DNA from: an uncultured Bacteroidia bacterium
GTDB lineage: Bacteria; Bacteroidota; Bacteroidia; Bacteroidales; CAJPTX01
Assembly (NCBI GenBank): GCA_938038735.1
Contig: CALHSW010000005.1
Location: 1-39,940 of the forward strand
DNA length: 39,940 nucleotides
Direction of reading: 5' to 3'
The notes beneath the pieces were generated by a model that did no database searches, was not told the DNA's origin, and worked only from the letters and a program-made list of their open reading frames with translations. Below are positions 8,427 through 18,450 of the stretch, piece after piece; the stretch's first letter is position 1, and each line of letters begins with the position of its first letter. Position numbers and translations under genes: made by a program.

Positions 8427-9319
8427 TACTCTCTTGACTTATCAATAAGCTCAAAACTACCCATGGGGGTTGTACCCAGTAGCGTAGGCAACACCCTCTC
8501 TAAATAAATCCCCGCAGCGTTTGTCTCTTGGTATCCAAATATTGCCCTCACGCCCATCGTAGCGAACTGCACTGCTCGCTCAAGAGCGATCGGAAGGCTA
8601 TCCCCTTGTAGCAATGCCCCCGTCACAACGCTTGCAAACGCATCACCCGTACCGGGGAACGCTCCCGGCAAGTAGTTACATGGCACTCTCCAAAACCTAT
8701 CGTCAGCCCGATAGTACCCCACCACGGCCGTTGCCCCAGGGCAGCGGTAATTAGGCACGCTAGTCACAATTACTATTTCTGGCCCCTCCTGAGACATGGT
8801 ACGAATGTCATCTAGTAGGTCTTCCTCATGGCTGTATGTATGGAAGTCCTCCCCCAAAAGGTAGCACAGCTCCGTTATGTTTGGAGTTATCACGTCAGCG
8901 TGACGCACAAGGGTTCGCATCGCCTCCACCAGCGGTTGGCCAATGGTATCGTACAACGCTCCGTTATCCCCTAGCACTGGGTCTACTACCACCAGCGGAT
9001 TATTTTTTCTCTGCCACTCTATCATCCCCTCCACGATACGCACCTGCTCGTGCGACCCTAGAAATCCGCTGTATATCGCGTCAAGATGTAGCCCCAACCG
9101 CTTCCAATGGGCTACAATCTTCTCCATCTCCTCGGTTAAATCAAGGAACGTAAACCCCTCTATTTGGGTGTGTGCAGAGAGCAATGCCGTGGGGAGCGGT
9201 GCAACCTGAACCCCCATCATGTTCAGTATAGGGATTGCCGACATTAAACTCGTGTGACCATAGCACGACAAATCGTGCACCGCCGCGCAACGCTTCGCTG
9301 GATTGCTAAAATATTTCAT
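8426..9319 (-). CDS. pdxY: Pyridoxal/pyridoxamine kinase
   Basis: This ribokinase-fold kinase phosphorylates the 5'-hydroxyl of B6 vitamers to salvage PLP. It has the N-terminal HDLSCYGHTSL segment typical of PdxK/PdxY, the VVVDPVLGDNG motif near residue 110, TPNITEL near 143, and the anion-hole/catalytic motif GTGDAFAS in the C-terminal third. The 297-residue length is normal. A GAGAGAGG site precedes the ATG. It is followed with a one-base overlap by the HAD hydrolase. PdxY versus PdxK naming is by resemblance only. Confidence 0.85.
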   Translation of the reverse strand: MKYFSNPAKRCAAVHDLSCYGHTSLMSAIPILNMMGVQVAPLPTALLSAHTQIEGFTFLDLTEEMEKIVAHWKRLGLHLDAIYSGFLGSHEQVRIVEGMIEWQRKNNPLVVVDPVLGDNGALYDTIGQPLVEAMRTLVRHADVITPNITELCYLLGEDFHTYSHEEDLLDDIRTMSQEGPEIVIVTSVPNYRCPGATAVVGYYRADDRFWRVPCNYLPGAFPGTGDAFASVVTGALLQGDSLPIALERAVQFATMGVRAIFGYQETNAAGIYLERVLPTLLGTTPMGSFELIDKSRE

Positions 9320-9347
9320 CGCCTCTCTCTTAACCTACTCCTCCCTT

Positions 9348-12300
9348 TCAGTACGATACAACCGCCCGATACAGCGCATCCATAATTTGCGAACGCACCT
9401 TTAGCGTATTAATCCGCTGATTGTCCCCATCGGGATACACCCTATTAGAAAGCAAGACGAAGAAGAAACGTTTCACAGGGTCAATCCACAATATCGTTCC
9501 CGTAAAACCGGTATGCCCGTAGCTCCCTACCGAAAGGCTATCCCCCACCAACGCACTACCGTTTTCCTTTTCAACACGGGTGTCAAAACCATACGTGCGA
9601 CGTCCATTTATGCTCTCCTTGGGGACGGTAGTAAACAGCGAAACCATTGAGGGGGAAAAGAAACGATACCCTCCATACTTTCCCCCATTAAGGAGCATTT
9701 GAGCATACTTCGCCAAATCGTGCGATGTTGAAAACAATCCCGCATGCCCCGACACACCACCGAGCATCGCCGCTGTCAAGTCATGAACGTAGCCCTGCAC
9801 CACCCCTTTACGAAACGTCACCTCATTTTCCGTTGGCGCACATTGCCGCTTTGCCCCATGCTGTGCGGGGCAAAACATCGTTCTAGTCATCCCCAACGGA
9901 CGAAACAGGACGCTATCGGCCAACACGTCAAGTGGCTTCCCCTCCACGCTCTCCACGGCTTTTCCTAAAAGGATGTACCCAAAATCGCTGTACTTGTACC
10001 CCTGTTTAGGGTTAAGGCGTTGGGTGAAAATTGAATGGAGAACAGAATCCCGAATCGTAGGACTCGCGTACAGATTATCCGATAGAGCCATAGAGAACTG
10101 GTCGTCACGTTTCGCCCGATAGAAACGATCTGATGGCACCGCGTGCTTCGACATGAACCCGTACGATCCGACATCTATACAATATTCCCCCGACATACGC
10201 CGCTGCGCCACCGCCCGCCCGGGGAAAAGCGACTCAACCGTTCGCAGATAAAAGGGAGCGTACGCCGCCAGCCCCGCCTGATGGAGAAGCACGTCTCCCA
10301 CGTGAGCTGTACACGCCTCCCCCGTATCTATCCCATGCAAAAACCTACCGAGGGTATCCCCAAGCGAGATGGAACCCCGCGCCATCTCCGACATTAGCAC
10401 TGGTACCGTCACAACCACCTTCGTCAAGGATGCCACGTCATACAGCGTGCTATCCGTTACCCTGGGCGAGGTGGCACTGTAGGTAAAATGCCCAAACTGC
10501 CTATCGTAGAAAACCACCCCATCGCATCCCGCCAACACCTGCATACCCGGCATAGCTTGGCTATCTATCGCCATAATCGCCAAGGAATCCGCTCGAGCCA
10601 ACATAGCCGTGTCAAGAACCACACGGCTTGGCACGGTGTAACTCAATCGCCCTGACCCTTTCCCAGGTGTACCTGCCCCCCTCGGCAACGCAGCACTCAC
10701 CCACACGGGCAACCGCCCCTCCGCCGGACGTACCCCGAGCAACACCCGTACGGCCTCCTGCTGAAAGGCCACTCCACCGCTGCAACAAAGCACCAACCCA
10801 TCCACCCCCTTCACTGTATCCAGCCATCGTAACGAGTACGGCGACCCGAACACCACCACCGTGGTGGGGCATGCCGCAGCGCACTGACGGATCCTCGCAA
10901 GCTTTGACAGCAACCCAAACCCACCGCTCGGTGAGGTACCCATGGCCTCTACGGCCACCACAAGGTGGGTTTTGTCCTTTACAAACCTAGCTATTTTCGC
11001 AGCATCGTTCTCGCCAGCCTTAGGCTGTAAACCCAATCGCGGAACGCTAATATAATCCTCCAACGCACTACGCATAGAGTCAACCGACAAAAAGGAAACA
11101 TACCCCATCTTGCGATTGGCCACACTATCAAACGGTATTGCCCCCTCCCGAAGAAGCACAACGCCACCCTCTGCCACTTCACGCACCAGCTCATTGTACT
11201 CAGTCCTATGGAGGTCTTCATACAGATTTTGTAGCCGTACCTCCCCCGCTCGCCTACCCACAACGGCATACTTTGCTTGCAGCACCCTCCTCGCACGTGC
11301 ATTGATCGACTCAGTACCAATCTTCCCCTTTTTTACCAACTGCTCAATACGATTAAGCGTTGCCTCCACCTGCTCCACGCACAGCAGCACGTCTACCCCA
11401 GCCTCGTACGCCATGCTATTCACCTGCCACGCCTTCTTCCCTGCCACCACTCCCTGCATGTTCAACGCATCGGTGCATATCAACCCCTTAAAGTCAAATT
11501 CCTCCCGCAGGAGCCTCACAGACTGCGCGGAAAGCGATGTGGGCATCCCAAACCTACTGCCCGTTACGGCCGGAACGTCCATATGCCCGAGCATCACCAT
11601 CGATGCTACGCTTGCAAGGGCCCTGAATGGTCGTAGCTCCACGCTATCTAGCTCCTCTCGCGAAGCCGCAATACGCGGCAGACCCTTGTGAGAATCCACC
11701 TTCGTGTTGCCATGCCCGGGAAAGTGCTTTAAACAGCTCAACGCACCATTTTGCTCCATGCCCAATGCGTACGCACACGCAAAAGACTCCACCGTAGCCA
11801 CCTCATCGCCAAACGAACGCACCCCTATAACGGGGTTATCACCATCGGTGTTTATATCAGCCACAGGGGCAAAATTCACATGCACGCCAAGCCGCCGCAT
11901 CTGGGTAGCCAAATCCTTACCCATACGATATGCAAAATGTGGCTCCCCCGTAGCCGCAAACGCCATCGCTTTTGGGTACCCCAGCCCATCGATAAGCCGC
12001 ATTCCAAGCCCCCACTCGGCATCTATCGTCACTAGCAATGGCACCTTCGACACCCTTTGCAGCTCGTTGGTTAACTGCGCCTGCCGCTCTATTGTACCCT
12101 GAAAGAACAGAACCCCGCCAACCCCATAGCGTTGCACCTCTTGAACCAACGCCCTCTCATAGGCCTCGTTTTTATTTGAATAGGCAGACACCACAATCGA
12201 CTGCGCGATGCGCTCCCGCATGGTGAGCGTCCCCAGCACAGAATCTGCCCACGCCCTAGCCAACGAATCTGCGTACCAAGGCATTTTGACCTCTTCAAGC

Positions 12301-12383
12301 GGTACGGTTCTCGTTCTTCCGCACGCCGCCTGCGTCAACGCAACCAATAGAATCGCTAGCGTAACTATCTTGGTGGCTTTCAC
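9348..12383 (-). CDS. Fused GH3 beta-N-acetylglucosaminidase and beta-lactamase-family serine hydrolase
   Basis: This 1011-residue exported protein joins two enzymes. An N-terminal hydrophobic stretch ends in TQAAC, a possible but weak lipobox at Cys21. The GH3 NagZ-type domain follows, with KHFPGHG (219-225), the acid/base DSH (230-232) and the nucleophile Asp305 in ICTDALNMQ. After a linker domain comes a class C beta-lactamase/DD-peptidase fold with SLTK (652-655), a YSD motif and HTGFTG near the end. The fusion is common in Bacteroidales and should trim muropeptides or cell-wall glycans in the periplasm or at the outer membrane. The start is GTG, preceded by GAGGG. It lies 28 bases before pdxY and 25 bases after the LytTR gene. 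Confidence 0.9.
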   Translation of the reverse strand: MKATKIVTLAILLVALTQAACGRTRTVPLEEVKMPWYADSLARAWADSVLGTLTMRERIAQSIVVSAYSNKNEAYERALVQEVQRYGVGGVLFFQGTIERQAQLTNELQRVSKVPLLVTIDAEWGLGMRLIDGLGYPKAMAFAATGEPHFAYRMGKDLATQMRRLGVHVNFAPVADINTDGDNPVIGVRSFGDEVATVESFACAYALGMEQNGALSCLKHFPGHGNTKVDSHKGLPRIAASREELDSVELRPFRALASVASMVMLGHMDVPAVTGSRFGMPTSLSAQSVRLLREEFDFKGLICTDALNMQGVVAGKKAWQVNSMAYEAGVDVLLCVEQVEATLNRIEQLVKKGKIGTESINARARRVLQAKYAVVGRRAGEVRLQNLYEDLHRTEYNELVREVAEGGVVLLREGAIPFDSVANRKMGYVSFLSVDSMRSALEDYISVPRLGLQPKAGENDAAKIARFVKDKTHLVVAVEAMGTSPSGGFGLLSKLARIRQCAAACPTTVVVFGSPYSLRWLDTVKGVDGLVLCCSGGVAFQQEAVRVLLGVRPAEGRLPVWVSAALPRGAGTPGKGSGRLSYTVPSRVVLDTAMLARADSLAIMAIDSQAMPGMQVLAGCDGVVFYDRQFGHFTYSATSPRVTDSTLYDVASLTKVVVTVPVLMSEMARGSISLGDTLGRFLHGIDTGEACTAHVGDVLLHQAGLAAYAPFYLRTVESLFPGRAVAQRRMSGEYCIDVGSYGFMSKHAVPSDRFYRAKRDDQFSMALSDNLYASPTIRDSVLHSIFTQRLNPKQGYKYSDFGYILLGKAVESVEGKPLDVLADSVLFRPLGMTRTMFCPAQHGAKRQCAPTENEVTFRKGVVQGYVHDLTAAMLGGVSGHAGLFSTSHDLAKYAQMLLNGGKYGGYRFFSPSMVSLFTTVPKESINGRRTYGFDTRVEKENGSALVGDSLSVGSYGHTGFTGTILWIDPVKRFFFVLLSNRVYPDGDNQRINTLKVRSQIMDALYRAVVSY

Positions 12384-12408
12384 CTTCTTGCGTCCCTCAA
12401 AAACAATC

Positions 12409-13107
12409 TTACTTAGGCGATATAAACCGTAAAGAATTCATCAAATTGTCACGGTACGAATTCCCTATCGGAAGAATTACCTGCTCCCCATTATAGAATA
12501 CCCGCACCCCCTGCTCTTCGATGGCCTCTATGCGTGATACGTTCACGATGTACGAACGGTGTATCCTACGGAACTGCGCCGCCGGCATCTGGTTGGCTAC
12601 CGCCTTCATGGTAAAATGGAGTACAAAACGTTCATTATCAGTAACCACGCGTACATAGTTCTCCATTGACTCTATCCACAGAATCGAACTGTACATCACC
12701 CGCACCAACACGTCATCCTTCCGTAGAAACAGCTCTCGTTCCCAGTCGGCTGGCCGAGACCATTTCATCGCTTTCAATACCGACTTATAGAACCGCCCGT
12801 AGCTTATGGGCTTCAGCAAATAGTCCATCGCCCCGATATTGAATGCGTGCAGCGCATACTCCTCGCTCGAAGAGATAACCACCACCAACGGCTCGTAATC
12901 CAACGACTCTATAAACTCAAACCCATCCATCCCCGGCATCTCTATATCCAAAAAAATCAACGAGATGTCATTATTCGCCTCAAGAAAGTTTATCGCCTCA
13001 ATCGAATCGCCAAACCGCCCAGCATCAAATAGAGAGTCTGTCTGGCTTATATACTTACCCAGCAACGCCCTCACCACGCTGTCATCATCTACCGTGATGC
13101 ACTTCAT
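12409..13107 (-). CDS. LytTR-family response regulator
   Basis: This 232-residue regulator has an N-terminal receiver domain with the acidic pocket VDDD (6-9), the phospho-acceptor in FLDIEMPGMDG (Asp54 region), a conserved Ser of the IISSSEE turn, and the Lys of LLKPI. It is followed by a LytTR DNA-binding domain (about residues 130-230) containing the FxRIHRSYIVN motif. Such proteins bind direct repeats upstream of targets and are normally paired with a LytS/His-kinase of the 5TM or 7TM class. No kinase gene is in the window, so it is an orphan here. The adjacent wall-hydrolase gene could be a target, but this is inference. Confidence 0.9.
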   Translation of the reverse strand: MKCITVDDDSVVRALLGKYISQTDSLFDAGRFGDSIEAINFLEANNDISLIFLDIEMPGMDGFEFIESLDYEPLVVVISSSEEYALHAFNIGAMDYLLKPISYGRFYKSVLKAMKWSRPADWERELFLRKDDVLVRVMYSSILWIESMENYVRVVTDNERFVLHFTMKAVANQMPAAQFRRIHRSYIVNVSRIEAIEEQGVRVFYNGEQVILPIGNSYRDNLMNSLRFISPK

Positions 13108-13139
13108 AGAAAAAAATTCAATAACTCGTTATAGTTGTA

Positions 13140-13781
13140 TCAAAAACAGCCACGGCACTTCGCATCCATACCCCTATTCTCACTCTTACGCTGTAGTACA
13201 AAACGAAGCATCGCTTGCATGCGTAACGCATGGCCATCAAACGTCCCCTCGCATTCCACAACGCACTGTGCATCCAAAATACCGGGTGGAACTCGCAAAC
13301 TCCCATCCCCCTCGCTGTACCCAGCTCCGCCCAAATAGCTATAGCCTCCAGCCCCCCCTACCACTCGAAACGTCAGCTGCAAGCGCCCATCCGCGCTTCG
13401 GTAACGGAACAATGAGGGTTCGGACACCTGCACGGCTTTAAAAAAGATCTCTACATCCTGCGATGACTCTCTTACGTACGATTTATAATGATCCACCCGC
13501 AGCTGCACACCGCCTCCCTGCAACCGAACGGCCAGCGTACTATCATCCAGCACCTCTACGTGAAGCGTATCACGCTTACCCAGCTCTCGTTCGCTTAAAT
13601 ACTCGCTGAGTTCCACGTAGGGAATGCTTCGGAAATTCAACAACCGCCATTGCCCTACGTATGTCCCTTCGTACGGGGTTAACGCCACCGCCTGCGCTGC
13701 CCTAGCTTCCACCGCTCCAAACAGCAAAACGCATTGGATCGTCATACCTAGCACCATTACCCCCATTCGTGACCCTCTCAT
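13140..13781 (-). CDS. Exported beta-rich protein of unknown function
   Basis: I do not recognise this 213-residue protein. From the ATG at 13781 it has a signal peptide (MGVMVLGMTIQCVLLFGAV, cut near ARAAQA). The mature chain alternates short beta strands: TYVGQW, TLHVEVLDDSTLAVRLQGG, LQLTFRVVGG and TFDGHALRMQAML. This resembles a small calycin/lipocalin-like barrel. It ends with the cysteine pair CRGC. An AAGGAGAAGG site just before the ATG decides the start; the longer frame back to 13964 overlaps plsC and is rejected. It lies 19 bases after plsC and 32 before the regulator, probably in the same transcript. Confidence 0.72.
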   Translation of the reverse strand: MRGSRMGVMVLGMTIQCVLLFGAVEARAAQAVALTPYEGTYVGQWRLLNFRSIPYVELSEYLSERELGKRDTLHVEVLDDSTLAVRLQGGGVQLRVDHYKSYVRESSQDVEIFFKAVQVSEPSLFRYRSADGRLQLTFRVVGGAGGYSYLGGAGYSEGDGSLRVPPGILDAQCVVECEGTFDGHALRMQAMLRFVLQRKSENRGMDAKCRGCF

Positions 13782-13800
13782 AGCTTCCAACCTTCTCCTT

Positions 13801-14553
13801 TCATAACGCTTCCACGGTCTCACGCACCAGCTGTTCCACTGCCTGCTGTATCGGGGGCACATGCCCCTCTGTTGTGGGTGGAGCGATTGGGGGCAGCACG
13901 CATACACGCAGCACCACGCGCCGACACAGAACTCGCCCACCCTGTAGCGTCTCCAACGCCCCACGCATCGCTATCGGCACTATAGGCACCCCATGCCGCG
14001 CCGAGAGTAAAAAAGCACCCGACCTAAAACGCCCCACCACGCCTGTTCGGCTTCGCGTTCCCTCCGGGAACATTAGTATTGGCATCCCCTTTTCAAGCCA
14101 ATCCCCGCTCTCTTCCAGCATACGCGCCGCATCTGCGCTACTGCCTCGCCGAATGCTAATATAGCCCCCCAAACGCAGTATCCACCCAAATAGCGGAAGC
14201 TTGAAAAGCTCGTGCTTTGCCACCCACTTAAAGGGGTAAAATAAACAAAAAAGAACTACTATATCTAGAAGACTCTGATGGTTAGGGGCTAACACGCAAG
14301 CTCCATGCGGTAAATTCTCTCGCCCCTCTATTCGGAGTCTCCATATAGGCATCAAAAACACGTACACCCTGCACCAGCAGCAGAGCGAATAGTGGTATAT
14401 TCTCCGCTGCTTATCCCACCAGACCGTGCAGCACCATACCAAAAACGTTATCAGGAAAAAAAGGACGAAGAGCACGAGGGTATACAGCCCCACCAGCACG
14501 GTAAAAGCCATGCTACCCTCACGTCTCCCCCCTCCCTTACTACGTAAAGACAT
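13801..14553 (-). CDS. 1-acyl-sn-glycerol-3-phosphate acyltransferase family protein
   Basis: This PlsC-type enzyme transfers an acyl chain to lysophosphatidic acid in phospholipid synthesis at the inner membrane. It has the HX4D catalytic motif as NHQSLLD (about residues 91-97) and the glycerol-phosphate motif FPEGTRS near residue 160. A long hydrophobic N-terminal helix (FTVLVGLYTLVLFVLFFLIT) sits before the domain. The start could instead be the ATG at 14511, which has a closer GAGGG site and removes a 14-residue hydrophilic prefix. The short gap to the downstream exported protein suggests co-transcription. Confidence 0.88.
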   Translation of the reverse strand: MSLRSKGGGRREGSMAFTVLVGLYTLVLFVLFFLITFLVWCCTVWWDKQRRIYHYSLCCWCRVYVFLMPIWRLRIEGRENLPHGACVLAPNHQSLLDIVVLFCLFYPFKWVAKHELFKLPLFGWILRLGGYISIRRGSSADAARMLEESGDWLEKGMPILMFPEGTRSRTGVVGRFRSGAFLLSARHGVPIVPIAMRGALETLQGGRVLCRRVVLRVCVLPPIAPPTTEGHVPPIQQAVEQLVRETVEAL

Positions 14554-14598
14554 TTGGACAGTTTTCCCTCTCGCTATTCCCTCCTGCTACATGGCAAC

Positions 14599-15453
14599 TT
14601 AACCATTCGTCCTAAAACTTCCACCGCCCACAGGCTCTACGGTCGCTGCCAAACATAGCACCGGCACATTCGAACGGCTGAGCAGCCGCTGCGAATTGCC
14701 ACCTATCAGCAGCAAGGGCAAGGACTTCCGATTCATCGAAGACACCGTTATTAGCGCCCCTTCCAGCTTTTGGGCATAGGCAATTGAAGCATCAACAAGA
14801 TCAACGTCCTCAAGCGTGGAGGTCAACACATCTATACCGCGCCCTTCAAAAAAGGAACGCACCTGCTCAACGTATGCGTTTAATCTTTGCCTCAAACTCT
14901 CACTCGGCGACTCTAAAAGCCCAAGCACATGCACCTTTGCGCGGTACGCCTCTGCGAGTTTCGCTGTGTATCCACTCTTTTGACGGCTCTCCAACGTGGT
15001 GTCCATCGGGAACACAATATTCTTAATCGCCGTGGGCTTCACTCCGTGGCGGATGGTATACACCGGCACCTGCGTGTTCGCTAGTATTTTCAGCGTATTG
15101 CTCCCCACGAACAGCTCCTCAAACCCCGATGCACCATGCGTGGAGGTCACTATCACAGAGTCTTGCGAAGCCTCAGCCTGACCGATTATCTCCCGATAAA
15201 CCTTTCCCCGCTTCACTATCCAAGCAAACCTCAGCTTCGGGTTTTCACTGCGAAGCTGATCTGCAATCTTGCTAAACTCCTCTTCAGCTGCCTTCTTCTC
15301 TGCCTCCAACGCCACATGGCCAAACGTCTGCTGCGCGGGCTGCACGTATACAAGCTCTATCTCGGCATCAAACTTGCGCGCAAGCTCCATCGCCATTGCA
15401 ATCCCATCGTGAGACTCTTCAGAAAAGTCTACCGGCACCACTATCGTCTTCAT
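14599..15453 (-). CDS. Tandem universal stress protein
   Basis: Two UspA-type domains are fused in 284 residues (about 1-145 and 150-275). Domain 1 starts with TIVVPVDFSEES and has the ATP-binding pattern GASGFEELFVGSN. Domain 2 begins NIVFPMDTT and ends with a degenerate LLIGGNSQRLL loop. Double Usp proteins respond to starvation, redox or envelope stress, and nucleotide binding varies between domains. A -7 box precedes it. Its transcript could continue into plsC, whose start is 45 bases downstream. Confidence 0.9.
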   Translation of the reverse strand: MKTIVVPVDFSEESHDGIAMAMELARKFDAEIELVYVQPAQQTFGHVALEAEKKAAEEEFSKIADQLRSENPKLRFAWIVKRGKVYREIIGQAEASQDSVIVTSTHGASGFEELFVGSNTLKILANTQVPVYTIRHGVKPTAIKNIVFPMDTTLESRQKSGYTAKLAEAYRAKVHVLGLLESPSESLRQRLNAYVEQVRSFFEGRGIDVLTSTLEDVDLVDASIAYAQKLEGALITVSSMNRKSLPLLLIGGNSQRLLSRSNVPVLCLAATVEPVGGGSFRTNG

Positions 15454-15511
15454 CGTTTTCGCTACTTCGTTATATTTTCCCTCTTAACCCTCTTCCGCAG
15501 CCCAACTGCGG

Positions 15512-15519
15512 CAAATGTA
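15512..15519 (-). promoter_or_regulatory. Bacteroidota-type -7 box for the universal stress gene
   Basis: On the minus strand the sequence reads TACATTTG, an exact TAnnTTTG match, about 58 bases before the ATG at 15453. Confidence 0.65.
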
Positions 15520-15573
15520 ATGTTTATTCCCCTCCCCACGCATTCTGCCGGCCAATCGCACACCCTTTAAATT

Positions 15574-18390
15574 CTACAGCTGTGATTTTTCCTTCGCCTC
15601 AGCCACCAGCGCATCGGCTTTTTGATCCGCCTCCGCAAGAATCGCATCCGCCTTGCTGCGAGCCTCTTTCATCATTTTATCAGCCGCTTTTTTCGCCGCC
15701 ATGCCCGCCAATGCACCTTTCTTGGAGGCCTCCTCCACAAGCCTATCCGCCTGCGCCTGCGCTTCCGCCAGCACTTTATCGGCCGCCGCTTGCGCCTGCG
15801 CCTTTATCTTAGCCGCTTCGGCTTCAGCCTTCGCCACCGCCTCGTCGATGCCCTCCTGCGCCTTCGCTTTCACCTCTTGAACCTTTTCTTCCACCTGCTG
15901 CTTAACCTCCTCCACCTTCTTCTTGGCAAAATCTTGCAGCTGGTTCCCAAAATCTTGCGCTACGGTCAGCTCCACCTTTGGCGATTTTGCCTCTCCGCTC
16001 ACCCGCACCCCTACTGGTATCATATCGCCAAGCGACATGCCCTGCGGGAGCTTCGCCTCAAGCTGGCTCAGAGCCTCGGCCCCCTTGCCCATCATACTCC
16101 GCGGCACCAGCATGCTCATCGTGTAGTCCAACGTCTGGTCCAAGCCCACACGGCCTCCCATCTTTGTCTTTACGCCCTTCACCGCAAACTCAAAGGGAGA
16201 AAATATCACATTCCCATCCTCTACCTTAAAGGGTATGTTCACCTTCTCAAGCGCAGGGCGTGAGATATAATCGTTCTTTAGCAGTGCTCCCAGCTTCCCA
16301 AACGTTGGCACGCCATCGAGTGCCAGCACCGATGTACGAAGATCCCCATCCGCCTGCAGGCTCTTCAAATCAATGTCAAAGCTCGGCGACATGCGCACTG
16401 CAGCCGTAACATCTGTTGATACCGTACCTTTCATATACTTTGCCGCGGAGAGAAGCTTCTCCACAGTGGTGAATGTCTCTACGCACTCCTGCACCGATAC
16501 GTTCTTCAACGCCGCTTTGATATCGCCATTGTAGACCTGCTCATTGCCGAAATCTACGTCTCCCGTCACCAACATGCTCCCCCCCAATGCCTTCGTGGAA
16601 ACCTCTTCCAACGTCAGCTTCCCCTTCTCCAGCAAGAAGCGTCCCTTCACATCGCTTGCCCGCAAATTTTGGAAGTAGAGGGAGTCTAGCTGCGCATTGA
16701 AGGCAAATGTCACCCGCCGCGCCGAAGACAGATCCGCCGGTTTTGATGCAGCTGTATCCACTGCTGGCTGCGCCTCCTTCTCCTCCTCTGAGGGCGGGAA
16801 AAGCTCATTCAAATCCACCCGCTGCGACCGCAGCTGCAAATCGCCACGCACCGTGCCCTTGGTCATGAGGTAGGGCAAAAAATCGATCAGCCCGCCCGCA
16901 ATACGTGCATCGGTACGTCCCGCCTGCACCTGCAAGTCCTCCACCCGTACCTGCTTCGGCGATAGCGACAGGCGCAGCGTAGGCACCTTCACCACCATTG
17001 GCATCACCCCCTCCACCTCAGCATCGGTCAGCCGCACATGCCCCTCCAGCTCGCACGCTTCATACTGCTGTTTCTCCACCTGCGACTGCCTCGCCGCAAG
17101 CTTCACCGAGAGGTCAAGCAAACCCTTCAATGCCATACTATCAAGTGGCACCACCTCGCGCACCGCGCCCAAATCCACCTTCCCTATCACCGTAGCCCGC
17201 ACGCTCGGATCGCTCATCGGCGTACGCACATGCGCCTCCACGTCAACCGGATTGCCCGCCATCTCCGCGTGCAGCCTATTCAAGTCAATCAGCGTGCGGT
17301 CCATCTCCTTCCCATCAAAATCCACCCGCAAATCAATCCCAATGTTCTCCACGCTCTTCGGAAGTGCTGGGTACTGGAAGCGCGCCCTATCCACCTTTAG
17401 CGCCAGCTTTGCACTCGGCAGCTCCTTCTCGTACATCGTTCCCTTCACCTCGCCGTCCAGCTGCAGCTCACCTGCCGTCTGCACCTCCGCGAGCCCCCGC
17501 TTATACATTGCGGGCACCAGCGATAGGAGCGTCTTAAAATCCGTTCGGGTTGTTCCAAAACGCAAATCCGTCACGATTGAGTCGCCCGGCATCTCCACCA
17601 CGCCGCTAAACTTTATTCCGAAATCGTTCAGCTTCAGCTCATTCTCCCCCAGCGTGTAGCGTTTATTCTCTAGGTCAGCATCCACAGCCGCCTGCAGCGA
17701 CACCGCCACCCCTGGCGCCATCACGTTTCCCCCCTTTTCAAACGTTGTTTTCGCTATGGTTAGCAGCATCTCAAGAGCCGAACGCTTCGCCGCTAAGTCA
17801 CCCCGGAGGGTGAAATCCAAATCCCTCGCCTCGGCAAAGAGTCGGGTGCTATCATCCCGGTACGACAATACCGCATCCGACACATTCAAACGCCGCAGCG
17901 AAAGCCCTAGCGACACCCCCTCGCTATCTTCTGTTTTATCTGGTTTTTCCTCAACAGACTCCGTAGTGTCGGCTGGCGGCAACACGTCCCAATTCGCCCG
18001 CCCCAGCGTATCTTTGTGTCCATAGGCACGAAGACGCTGCAAGTCGAGGCTATAGACCTCAATGTTGGATGGAGAAAATAGCGTCTTTACGTTCACTGCC
18101 ACCCCGAAGCGGCTGAACGCCGCCAGCGTGTCGCCCGCGAAGGGTGCGCGGGTTACCACCGCCACATCGTCCAAACCCACGTAGAGCCGCGGGAAGGCCT
18201 TGAAAAGGGACAGGTGCAAATCGCCTATCGTCACGTCCGCCTCCACCCGCTTGCTAATCTCCTGCTGCGCCAACCGCAGCAGCTGCGGCTTAAAGAACAC
18301 CGGCAGCACTATTGCCAACACTAGCAGCAGCCCAACCAAGCTCCCCAGCGCTATAAGCGCAATCTTTATTCCCCGCTTCATCGCTATCAT
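15574..18390 (-). CDS. AsmA-family inner-membrane/periplasmic protein with long coiled-coil tail
   Basis: The 938-residue protein opens with one transmembrane helix (IALIALGSLVGLLLVLAIV) followed by repeated AsmA-type strands (VTIGDLHLSLFKAFPRLYVGL; LSLRRLNVSDAVLSYRDDS). AsmA-like proteins span the periplasm as beta-groove structures and take part in lipid traffic to the outer membrane. The last ~130 residues switch to an Ala/Lys/Glu-rich amphipathic helix with repeats such as AEAQAQADRL and AEADQKADAL, predicted to be a long coiled coil. The start is set at 18390 or 18381 because the TACCTTTG promoter box at 18451-18458 lies inside the longer frame. It stands alone with its own promoter. Confidence 0.86.
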   Translation of the reverse strand: MIAMKRGIKIALIALGSLVGLLLVLAIVLPVFFKPQLLRLAQQEISKRVEADVTIGDLHLSLFKAFPRLYVGLDDVAVVTRAPFAGDTLAAFSRFGVAVNVKTLFSPSNIEVYSLDLQRLRAYGHKDTLGRANWDVLPPADTTESVEEKPDKTEDSEGVSLGLSLRRLNVSDAVLSYRDDSTRLFAEARDLDFTLRGDLAAKRSALEMLLTIAKTTFEKGGNVMAPGVAVSLQAAVDADLENKRYTLGENELKLNDFGIKFSGVVEMPGDSIVTDLRFGTTRTDFKTLLSLVPAMYKRGLAEVQTAGELQLDGEVKGTMYEKELPSAKLALKVDRARFQYPALPKSVENIGIDLRVDFDGKEMDRTLIDLNRLHAEMAGNPVDVEAHVRTPMSDPSVRATVIGKVDLGAVREVVPLDSMALKGLLDLSVKLAARQSQVEKQQYEACELEGHVRLTDAEVEGVMPMVVKVPTLRLSLSPKQVRVEDLQVQAGRTDARIAGGLIDFLPYLMTKGTVRGDLQLRSQRVDLNELFPPSEEEKEAQPAVDTAASKPADLSSARRVTFAFNAQLDSLYFQNLRASDVKGRFLLEKGKLTLEEVSTKALGGSMLVTGDVDFGNEQVYNGDIKAALKNVSVQECVETFTTVEKLLSAAKYMKGTVSTDVTAAVRMSPSFDIDLKSLQADGDLRTSVLALDGVPTFGKLGALLKNDYISRPALEKVNIPFKVEDGNVIFSPFEFAVKGVKTKMGGRVGLDQTLDYTMSMLVPRSMMGKGAEALSQLEAKLPQGMSLGDMIPVGVRVSGEAKSPKVELTVAQDFGNQLQDFAKKKVEEVKQQVEEKVQEVKAKAQEGIDEAVAKAEAEAAKIKAQAQAAADKVLAEAQAQADRLVEEASKKGALAGMAAKKAADKMMKEARSKADAILAEADQKADALVAEAKEKSQL

Positions 18391-18450
18391 ACCATTCTTT
18401 AGTCCATTCCCAGCCCACACCCCTACCCCTACCCTCGCAACGCACCACTG

